Shown: one piece after another, positions 13,401-25,400 of the stretch
Numbering within the stretch: the first letter of the stretch is position 1
Layout of the letters: every line of letters begins with the position of its first letter
Assembly (NCBI GenBank): GCA_964016985.1
Contig: OZ024830.1
Coordinates: 74,245,763-74,309,762 of the forward strand
Origin: Anodontia alba
Lineage: Eukaryota > Mollusca > Bivalvia > Lucinida > Lucinidae
DNA length: 64,000 nt
Reading direction: 5' to 3'
Translations under genes and position numbers: made by a program
Notes under the pieces: model-generated
What the model saw: the letters and a program-made list of their open reading frames with translations, nothing else
What the model was told of the DNA's origin: nothing
Database searches by the model: none

Positions 13401-16400
13401 TCACCCATGCACACTTGGTGCCACTGTCTGTCACCAAGCGCCGCCCTGTCCACTTTATACTTAACCCAGGGCACGCCGAGTTTGAGCTAAGCGCCCTAAT
13501 GGTCTCAAAAATGTCTAGAACCGAGCGGGATTCGAACCTACGATATCCAGCTTGAAAGTCGAGTGCGCTAGGCCACCCAGCCCACAATTCGTTTTATTAC
13601 GGGGACACATTACATTATCTAGTTTATGATACGATGTCGCTATTATTCAGTGGATAAAGTCATGTCATAAAAACGATATGTCCAAACAATACTTAACATT
13701 TGATTACTGGAGCTTAACATCGTTGCAAAGTGAATACGTTTTGTTTTCTGTTGAAAAAAAAATGGTTCAACTTCTACGGCCATAGCATACAGTTTAAAAG
13801 TCATATTATAAATAGGATCTTACATTCGTGGTCATTTTGTATGAAATTTATGAAATTCCATATGAAATGACCACTCATGTAACATTCTCTATTAATGTAA
13901 TGTATACAAAGTGAACGGTATCACTTACCTGCCAGAATGGCGGACATTGCTGGAGTTTGATTGTATTGGAATTGAACAGTTTTTGCCATAAAGACTGCAA
14001 AAGAAGTGATCACCATGAACGAACATGTATATGCAAGACATAGAAATATGAAGGTTGGCGATCTCAATAGTTGTAACAATGTTTGAAAGAAGTTCTTGAA
14101 CCCTCTCTTGTTACTTGTATTTGTAACAGATCCACTATCTGACATCTGATGACGAGAAATATCATCACTATCTTTGTTTATAGTTCCAGTATCATTGTTG
14201 GATTTCGTTGGTCCATCTTTACTGTCTGCTGAGGTTTTTTCGTCGCACGTTCCATATGATGTGGTTTCATTTGAAATTAGGGAAAGTTCTTGTGTGTCAG
14301 CAACAAAATGACCTGCTAATTTAGGATCTGTTTCGGCCTCGTCTTTTTGACCGGTTAGGTATTTAAATTCCTTTTCATGAGCGTCTCTAATATTTTTCGT
14401 GTCTGAAAAAAAAAAATGGACAGCTTTTAAACAATATGTTAGCCGTGTCTTAACCCTTTTATCCCTAAATATCTGCAATGGACTCTATATTTGGGTATAT
14501 CCGTTGATGCAAATATGGATATCAGTCAAGAATCTTGAATGAAATAGTAAACAGTGTAGATCCTGATACGGCTCGTTACTAGCTGTCTTTAACGATTCGT
14601 CTTATCCGTATATTCACTCTTTGCATTAGTATTTGTTTCGGTCTACTAGACTAAATGGGTTAAAATGTCCATTTAAGTGGAATAGATACTCTTTCAAGGG
14701 AAATAACTATGTAAAATAATTTTACTTGCCTTTGAAAAGGGACCTACTCTAAAAGAAGAAAATGAGTGCTCCTCTCGGAAAAGACTGTTTTTTTTTTATT
14801 CAGACTAAACATGTGTTTAAATGTCATAAATACATCTATACTGACAAATATATATAGCACATAACTATTTTAAATACGTTATCATTTGAAATGACAAATT
14901 CAAAATCTATCTCTTTAAAAGATTAGTAAAAGAGAAAAAGTTTAGAAAGAGAGAGTGGGTTGTTGAGAAAAGTTGGTAAACACGGCTGTTGGAATATTGT
15001 TCAGATTTATGTAACACGTGAAAATACAGAAGATTGTTTTCTGCCTGTCTCAACTGGTGTGTAGTTACCACTAAGACTGATAATAGTGAAACCATTGCTG
15101 TATCGAGACCACGGTAGTCAAATTAAAAAAAAAAAAAAAAAAAAAAATTCCTTAGCAGGACAGCAGAAAACAAGCTGTGATATCAATATACGTTCTAAAG
15201 TATACTGTCTTCTATCGCTATAAATTCATGGTGCGCCTCTTTATCCAGGGTCTGTTTCAATATACCCGTGGCAGATAGTCAGCAGTCAGCAGAACCCAGA
15301 CACTAACATAAAAGTCATATTGGACCCATGGGTCACTCTGTGCTTGGATAAAAGTAGTTATATACTGATGTCCACTTCTTAAAAAATTTATTTAATTTAT
15401 TATTAATGAATAAAGTGTATCTCTCGCTAAGCATTTTTTTCTTTAAAAGGCTGACAAAACCTTGAATGCTTAGATTTCTGGAAGCAAATTTGTTTTTGTA
15501 GATGTAATATTTTGCTAAACCATAGATATAATTGACCAGTTCTGTTTTACCACCGTATGCAAATAATATGTTTCGATCTTCTAACGATATTTCTAAATTG
15601 ATATTTGTTGTCAACCATGTTTTAAGTTCAATCCAAAATGTTTTTACTCTTGGGCATCGAAGAAATAGATGATGAATTTTTTCTGGTTGCTCACCACAGT
15701 AACTACAAGCCAGGTTATCAGTTTTATTAATTTTATAAAGAAACGAATTAGTTACTAAAATTTTATTATTAATTTTGTATTGAAAGTCGCGCAGTTTTAT
15801 CTCGTGAAATAACTTTAATGTTCGATGATACATTTTCCATTCCTCTTCCCCTATAGCCCCCATCTCCGCTTGCCATTTTGCTTGTGGGATGTTATCGTTT
15901 ACTCCGACCAAAATGTCGTAGAAAATTCTACTTCCTTTCTTTGATTTAATTAGGTATTGAAGGTATATATTACATACTACATTTTGTTTAGTTTCAACAA
16001 TAAATACACAATTCATGTTAATTTGATCTTTCCATACTTGAGAAATATTATTTAATACATGCTGATAGTCTAGAAATGTGCCCCTTATATTATATTTCGC
16101 TTTTAACTGTTCAAAACTATAAAATATGTTTCGGTCTACTAGACTAAATGGGTTAAAATGTCCATTTAAGTGGAATAGATACTCCTTCAAGGGAAATAAC
16201 TATGTAAAATACCTTGCCTTTGAAAAGGGACCTACTCTAAAAGAAGAAAATGAGTGCTCCTCTCGGAAAAGAGTGCTTTTTATAAGGGTATTGGCGCATA
16301 GGAGCGCAAACAGGAATACACAAAATACACAAAAGTTATCTTCTTTGTCAAAAATGGCGAGAAAATCTACCAAGTGTTTCTATTCACCTTATATAGCATT

Positions 16401-19400
16401 TGTAAATATAAACGAAACAGCCAAGCGTTTGATTCTGCCCATTTTAATAAGGACCTATACATGCATTTCCGTTTTATTAGACGTTTGCTCATTTCGTTTA
16501 CACACTTAGGTAAATTGTATACGTTTTAGCCATAACTCTTGATAAGCCTTTGTACATTTGTTTATTATTCCTTGTATACAGATTCAACAAATTGAATTTG
16601 CGTTGTATCATTGTCTCAATATTCTGTATTTCTTAAGAATTTCCTCTTTAGATTATTTTCTTGCATACCAGACCTTATGTTCCGCAATTTTTACTGTTGC
16701 TAGCAAAACTTATCTTACCCCACTTAGCCGACCCGTGGGACGGATCAGAAAGGAAGACCGTAATTAACATTCAAAACATTTGTTTTATAGGAGGTCACAT
16801 ATGTTTATCGTCAAGACATTGGATGTACAGACTTGGCGTCAAGAATATGACAAATGACGTCAGTTTATTTTGCGTCGGACGTCGATGGGAAAATTCAAAC
16901 ATAAGTCGTCGATGGCGTCTGCTTCTTTGCCGAAAGGTTAAAGAAAGTTTGCTATTTGTTTGCATTTGGTCAGTTCTACTTACAATTTAAATTTGAATTA
17001 TATCAAAAGATATGCATGAAAACAAATCTGTCATCGGGTGTTCGGTACAGAGCGAAAAATCCGTTCTTCAGGATAATCCGGTTATCCTGAGGAACGGAAT
17101 TTTCAGTCCCAGCTCACACTCATTAAAGATTCCTATATTATGGTCGTAGAAGTTGCTGTCTTCAAGTGATGATATTATAATGTTATTGCACTGATATTGG
17201 TGATTATTGTCCCAGGCTGGTATATCAAAGGACGCAAGCTTGCAGACATTTGGTTCCATGTTATGCCAACTATATAAACCACCGAATAAAAAATAGCGTA
17301 AACTTAGTAAAGGGTCACCAAAGCTCATTCAAATATTATTTCAATGAAGTCCCGTCAATAGGAAGTGGTTTAAATATGTCTTAAACTAGAAATGTATTTG
17401 TAAAACACTATGCCTCCAATTATATGCTTATCTATACAAAATGCAAAATTTGAAATAGGCATAATTCTGACAAAATTGAACTGATTCTTTAAAAAAAAAT
17501 AAATCAGGTATCTACTCGTCATCACCAATAAGCTCGCAAAGTTTCAAGGCGTTAGCTTAATAGTGATCGAGATAGTGGGCAGAAGCATGTCGCGGGCATA
17601 AAACACAGATGTATGATGATCACAACGAGTTTAGAGATACATAATTATGCGTATGTATTTAGTTTCGATTTCATCGTATATGTGATCGCTCCAAATAAAA
17701 GGGTGTTCTAGATGAATATTGTCTTCTTATGTCTCCTTGAACATATCTTCATGAAGAATTAAATATCAACCTTTTCTTTTGGGGAAAAAAAGCGTCTTGT
17801 CCAGCGCAGTGTATATTGGCCGCGCCTTCCAAAACAAGTCCTCGGGCATATTAGGCCAGCGAAAGTCCAGATCAAACCGCGCAGTCTGATCAGGACCTTT
17901 GCTGTCCGCTTACAGAATCATTGGACACTAAAGAATGTACCAATGGATAGCAAATGCCCGGATGAGATTTTGCGCATGCGCGGGATGAATCTGAATATGT
18001 GTATTTTGCGCATGTTCAAAGACGCCTTTTTGCTTAGCGCGGCCGATATAATAATGAAAAAGGATCATACTCTACTTACAGGGGAGTTCGGAGCCGTACA
18101 GTGCAAAAACGAGACATAAGAAGAAATAAACGACAGTAGCAACAATAAACGCCAACCACCAAGCTCCCACCCATCTCGGATCTTCAGGAGTGAGTATCCA
18201 CCTAAAATATGAAAATATATACCCTTTCATCCCTGACATTCCGCAGTGGGCTTTTCCTTTTTAAATTTGAACACACCCATTGTTGCGAAAAGGAATGTCA
18301 CTCAAAAACCAAGGACCATATAGCAAACAGTGTAGATCCTGATGAGACGGCTCGATATGTACGAGCCGTCTCATCTGGATCTACTCTGTTTGCATAAATA
18401 TGTGTTTGGTCTACTGGGCAGAAAGGGTTAAAATATTTCATAAGACCTGCATAAGGGTTTGTTCACACACACACAGATTCGTTGCTCATAAAATGTGGAA
18501 AATAAACTAAAATTTCAAACGATGTCTAATCTTTATCACAGAAATACTCGTCTCACATTTTTACCATTTTTCTATATATAAAAGGTGCTGTCGCATAGTT
18601 TTGCCGCCGTAAGGACAGTGGGAGTAGAGCCCACAGTTTTAGGCTACATCATATAAAAGCCAGGCCCAATGCTCTCCTCTCTATGACTTCATCCTTCCAA
18701 AGGAGGTTACCAGTTCACTGTTGGGTGAACAGAGTGTTTTCAGTCATTGAGCTAGGTTCGAACCTGCTATCTTCAGCACCGGAGTTAAATGCGCTAACCA
18801 TTCGGCTCCAGCACTATTGTCTGTCTGTCTGTCTCTGTCTCGCTCTCTCTCTCTCTCTCTCTCTCTCCGGTATATTATTGATGCCACTTACGTTTACACG
18901 TGCAGTCTGTTTTCCCAACAACTTAAATACACAATAATTAATACGAAAAATAAATTGAGACATACTTATTTATTATTTCGTTCACAAGGGTATATTTTTC
19001 ATCAACAAATTTTTAAAAGACCGATCATTTGGCAACAAAAAGACACATCAAATAAACGAAATAGCCGATTCTTTTTTATTGTAGCTTTTAATGAAGTAAA
19101 ATGCAATGTACAATATTACTCACTCTTCCTTACCTATGAATGAACGATATACTATTTTCAAATAAATCAAAATAAACTAAGTGATCCCAAAGGATCAGAA
19201 AATATAATTTTCACTTGGATGAAGTACAGGAAGACGGTGCCGCCACACCAGCTGTAGTGCATATAAACAAATTCATGAACACGAGAGCCTTCTGCACCAA
19301 AGAAGTTATGCCCCTGTAAACAAGGCCCAGACATTGTATAAGATCTTATCTTTTGCGCAAGGTCTGCAATAAAATTACTCTAAAAGTCCGCTCATTCTGA

Positions 19401-22400
19401 TCAAGGCCTTCACTATTCAGCTGGGGGAATCTGGCTCCCTAGGTACAACCATTCTGTTAACTGGTGTGATCTTGGAGTGACTTTTCAATCTCACTGGCTG
19501 CTGCCTTATGGGCATTAGATATACATATATGTTAGATTAAACCATTAGATCAACAATGCAAATTTGCTCGGATTCGCATAAATGAACAAAACGGCGAACA
19601 TACCTCCTGACTCTCCGAAGAGATTTAAACCGATCTCTTGAATAAACGAACCTCTGCCGGTTTTAAAGTGCGGCGGAAAATAAATTCGCAGTACCAAGAG
19701 TGTATAAACTAGCCCGCATGCCGATTGCTTACAACGAGATATACCTTTCGAATACAATCCTATTCAAATATACTGAAAATTTTACCACCAAAACATAAAC
19801 ATTTTTAGATAAAAATTCTGATATTTTTCATATTTCTGCTCAAAACACAGATTGAGGGTACTCGTTAGAATCGCCTCGCCTAGGCGGTTCTAATGGGTAT
19901 CCACAATCTATGTTTTTGAGCAGAAATAAAAAAAATAAGGTATACCCCTGTAAACCCCAATTTTACTATTTAAAAGTGGGGTTTTAGGGGGTAAAAATAT
20001 ATACTAGGTATGGTTTCGTGATGACCTGAAACTTTATTATAACCTATAATTCCGTCCTTCAGTTTTAATCTAAAATCGTATGTGCATTTCTATAGTACAG
20101 AAAATAATAACTTCAAGCTCCTGTGGGCTTTAACATCAGCTCGTCAGATCACGGGCCTCCACTGTTCTCTGACAAACAATGTAATAAATACAATGTAACA
20201 CTGGCGGCTGCATAGACCAGCTTTATGTGTTTCTTCACTATTCGCACATATAATTCCGGTGTCCACACGTGACACACAACACGACGTGTTTACAAAGTCG
20301 CCTGACGTTGCATCGACGTATATAGAGGCGACGTTGTACAGACGTAATATGTCCAGTGAGCTGTTTAAGCGAGAAAACTTGCCTCTCATTTGGAACCTGA
20401 TCAAAATCAACATAAAGGTTTAGGGCTTCTCCACCTAACACAAACCCAACTCCTACACCTACGTACAGCATGGCGTGCACAATTCCTGAAAAAAAAAAAA
20501 TACAACGTAAGGATCGCACCAACAGAATTGGCATATTTTGTGCATATGCGAAGGTCCAGATCAGCTAGATTGGACTATGTCCATCGGTTTGTTAGTGGAA
20601 AGCGGTGGAACGCTGTTTGGCCATCTTACAGGTCAGTCTGTTAACAAGCCAAGAAAACGTGATGCCATTATTGTTGTGTCTGTTACAAGACTTTCAATGA
20701 CATTTCGCGCTCTTTAGTGTCTTTAGTTGTCAACAATTTCTAAGTTTCTGAAAAGTGACTTCTAAACTTCTCAATAAATGCATCGTAATATAACACGCGT
20801 TATTTTGGGTTCTTGACAGAGGAGAATTAAGGGCTCAGGTTCCCTGCCACAGAAGTATGTGCACCCTCACCTAGGTTAACATAATTCTCAGGAAGGAAAC
20901 TGCCCATGTTCCTTATCAAGATAGAAAGATATCCGGGAAGGGCCACAATCACAGAAGATTTTATCCCAGTGACACCAAGAGGAAGACTACGGTAACTGTC
21001 CTAAAATTTCAAACACTTTATTCCATATTTTTTGCCTAAATTTTGGCTTTTTATCCAATTGCTTCTTAAAATACTTAGTGGAACGGCAAACAGTGTAGAC
21101 CCGGATCAGAGTGCTCCTGAAGGAGCAGTCTGATCAGGGTCTACACTATTGCATAAGCCATTTTGTCAGAAATTTGGTGTACGAAATTTTAGAACATTTA
21201 CCATGCGAACCAATATGCGAACCAACCAGCCATAGACAGTACATGTATGATGAAACAAAGCAAAAGGCACAACTGCTATTTGAAGCCAGACCGCAAGAAA
21301 ACCACAAACAAAGAGTGTTTAGTACATGCATCTATCTTGTAACAAAAGCAAGTGGAAACACTTTCAAGAAAGGCAACACTGTCAAAACTGTGCCTCCCTT
21401 CTGAAAAAGGGTCTTTTTAAAAATGAAAGAATTGGCTAGTCACAAAATTCGTTTCCCTTATACAAAATGGCGAAAATGTTCCAAGTATGTTCCATCTCCT
21501 TAACCCCTGGAATGTTGAAAAAATAAAGATGTCACGCCCAGTTTTAATTTTCAGCCAATCAGATTTCTTGACCTAGTTATGATATAAATTCACACACTTA
21601 ATGACAAACAGTGCAGATCCAGAAGCCAACTGATCTGGATCTACACTGTTTGCAAAGGCAGAGCATAATCGATTTCAGCAGGACCAGGGTTAAAGACAAA
21701 GGTGAATTCTATCTAATGTACTCGCGTATGTAACGCGACGACTGATTGGATAACGGCAAAAATTTGCGACGGTATATTCTTCGATATACTGTCGTAAATC
21801 CGACGTCATCGCGTAATGTCACTTCTCATTGGCTGGCATTTGGTTTTACGCAGCTCACAGCGCTTGTTGCTTTGTACAAATAATACAGTTTTTCAACAGA
21901 AAAAATGAATAAATGCATTAGAATTGGAATAACTGCATTCAAATTTGTCATTTGGGGAGGTAAGTCGGCGGTTTTACGGTCGCAAATTACGCTTTACGGC
22001 TCCGCCGACGCGTCACCGTAAAAAGAAATTTCCGACCGTAAAACCTCCGATTTACCTCCCCAAATGACAAATTTGAATGCAGTTATCCCCTAAATGAGAC
22101 CAAAATTGATTCCACTAATGGTTTTATCGCCCCTACCTAGAAGCTAAGCAAGAGATCAAAGGCATGTCATAATGGGGTGTTTGTTGGATCCCAGCAGGGA
22201 GTGGTAAAGAGGCCTTCTCAGCGGTAATAAATATTTTGGCAGGGATATTACCTATGAATCAAATGAATAATCCAGTAATAAATTCCCCTTTTGTGCCTCC
22301 ATGTATCTATTATTTATTGACAGTATACTATAATGATTTAAGGCCTTGATTTTTAATAACCTTGTGGAAAGTGATTTTCATAAATTTAAGTATATATAAG

Positions 22401-25400
22401 CATGCAGTTTTGCTTTGTAGCTTAAAAATATAGAATTTATAGGTCTTTAGAGGTACAGTTATTGCATCAACGATTTATAAAAGCATTGATTAAAGCGTGT
22501 TCAGTCGAAAATGTCTTCGAAGTGTACGTATAGGAGCTTGCATATTTAACCAAGACCAGGAAAAATGCATAGAATCTCATCCTGGCAGTTTCCAAATAAT
22601 TGATAGATAGTGAAAAGGTTACTTGGGATAATTGGAGTTTGGCAAAAAGACAATTTTAATGGTCGCATTTTGGTAAAAGAAAAGGCTGCAGTATGGTTAT
22701 AGGAGCGTTGTGGAACGTTACAGTAAGGCTCTAGGAACGTTGCAGTATGGTTATGAGGAGCTGTTGAAAGTATCAAGAAAGTTGCAAGAAAGCTCATGGA
22801 AAAGTTTTATCAAAAGGTTCAGAAATCCTTGAGAGGAGTAACACAAAATCCTTAAAATAACACTAACTCCAGAATGTTTCCATAACCAAAATACAGTCGA
22901 CTCTCGTTATCTCGAAATCCAAGGAACTCTATGAAACACTTCGAGATATCCGTACTTCGACATATCAGCTTTGCGGAACTGAGGAAAACAATTAATCGGA
23001 CAACCGACTTTAACAGAATGAGTATGTAATTTGACTCCCAAGTTAGAGATATATTGAAAATATTGTGGAAAAGAGGCGAATTTCTCCTCTTTTCCACAAT
23101 ATTTTGATGCCTCTTGGTAGATCTCTGTGTTAAAACAGAGACCAGATTTTCACTTCGAGATAAGCGGTTATTCGAGATAAGCGAGTTCGAGATAAAGAGA
23201 GTCGACTGTAAAACGTTCCGGAAAGGTTTCTGGAATATGTTTTTGTTAGCTGGGAGTTTTTTTTGTGCCCAGTCTCATATCAGTGATAAGGCTAAAGACT
23301 TAAATACATCTTATTTTTATGCCTTTAAGTTTCAGCAACACTTGAAATGTACACGTGTACCTGTATATAAAGGTGATGATTCCGAAGGAATACTGTCATC
23401 TATATATGACATGCCAACTGTCATTAATGTTGATCCGCTCACGCCATTGAAGAAGTGACCGGCAATCAGAAATCCCAAATATTTTGACAGGCCTGGGTCT
23501 ATATCATCACAACTGCTTCCTGAAATATACAAACTATTCCGAAATAGTGTTCCCACTGATTTATTACTGACCGTCCCGAGGCGATACTTTCATTGTGTAC
23601 ATTTTGTTAAATATTCTCTAGTGTTTCACTTACAAATGTTTTTCTTTTAACAATTATGTACATGTAAGTTAAAGATATGGTCAGTTAAAATTGGGTAACA
23701 GAATTGCCACTGGTTTTGGGAAAGGGCTGTTAGCTCTGCTAGCCACCTATTCTTTTTGTGACTGTAAAATTGTATTTGTCTGTCTTTCCCTTTGATGTTG
23801 AGAACTTGATGTGGATCTCATTGTATCAGTTCATGAGTTACTAATTTACATCGTTTTACAGCGTTTAGCCGTCCACAAATTCTGCAATAACATGTTGTAT
23901 CCGCTTCCCTGTTAAACTCTAGGACTGACGAAAAACTATTATGGTCTATCTTTATTTTAAATCTGTATTCGACGTCACAGTTTAACGCAGACACATTGTA
24001 CAAACTTAAAGATGTAACAGATTTATTCCCAAAATTTTATTAATTATAATACAATAATTTAAGGGCCGCAACGTCAGAAAACGTACATTTGAACATGTCA
24101 GACCAGCGAAGATTAAGAGTGGACTGCGCATTCGCTTAGTCTGAACAGACGCTTCGTTGGGCGCATTTAGGATAAGCCAAGATGCAAAGTTTCTTTATGC
24201 AGACAACGAAGAATCTGGTCAAACTGCAGGGGCATAGCCAGAAACATTATGAAGATGAAGTCTGCTAATAGGATTTCTGATACTTTAGCCAAGGCATAGC
24301 ATTTTCTTGCATATGCGCCCAGCGTTTGTCTAAAGAAACCGGAGATGTTTGGCTAATCAGCGCAAAGTAATGACTCTGATCAGCCTGCGCATTTGCGCAG
24401 GCTGATCTGAGTTATTGCTTAGTGGACATGTGGTTTTGTAGGAAGTACTGTGGGCTTCACTCTTCAGCAATGGATTTCCTAGGACCAGTATCTCGCAAAC
24501 ACCAAGATTGGTTTGAGAATGACAAAGAAATTCAGGGACTCCTTGAAGAGAAACACCAAAAACACAAAGCTTACCTCAGAAATACCAGCTCAGTATCTAG
24601 CAAGACTGCCTATTCAAACATATGCAAGACAGTTCAGACGAGGTTCAGGGACATGCAAGACTCCTGGCTGAGAAAAAAGGCTGATGAAATCCAGTCCTTT
24701 GCAGACAGAAAGGACATGAAAAAGTTCTTTGATGCTCTCAAGACAGTATATGGTCCCCAGAGCTCAGGAACCACCCCACTCCTTAGTGCAGATGGAACTA
24801 GTCTTCTGACTGATAAAGAAGCTATCTTGAAAAGATGGGCTGAACACTTTGATGGTGTCTTTAATTGGCCATCATCTATCACTGATGAAGCTATCAACAG
24901 ACTACCACAGGTGGAATGTAATCGCTGCTTGATGAGCTCCCAACCGTCTCTGAAACAGTGAAAGCAATAAAACTCCTGTCATCTGGCAAGGCTCCAGGAT
25001 CAGATGCAATACCTGCAGAGATCTACAAAGCAGGAGGTCCTCCAGTTGCAGAGAAACTGACAGAGTTAATTTCACATTATGTGGAGAAATGAAGCCATCG
25101 CTCAAGAATTCAAGGATGCAACAATTATCCACCTATTCAAAAAGAAAGGGAATCCTCAAGTCTGTGACAATCATTGAGGCATCTCTTTATTGTCAATTGC
25201 TTGGAAGATTCTTGCTAGAGTCCTACTGAACCGATTGAATGAACACCTGGAACGGTCAACGCTTCTACCAGAAAGCCAGAGTGGATTCAGAAAATACAGA
25301 GGAATAATAGACATGATCTCCACAAGAACAAGCTTCAAGAAAAATGCCAGGAACAGAATGTGGACCTCTACAAGCCCTTTGTCGACCTTACCAAAGCATT

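Noticed and set aside
19545..19757. Possible OATP exon between exons 3 and 4 (good GTATGT donor at about 19606)
   Set aside because: The phase needed to join exon 4 hits a stop or gives a basic peptide unlike OATP; the other frame does not join.
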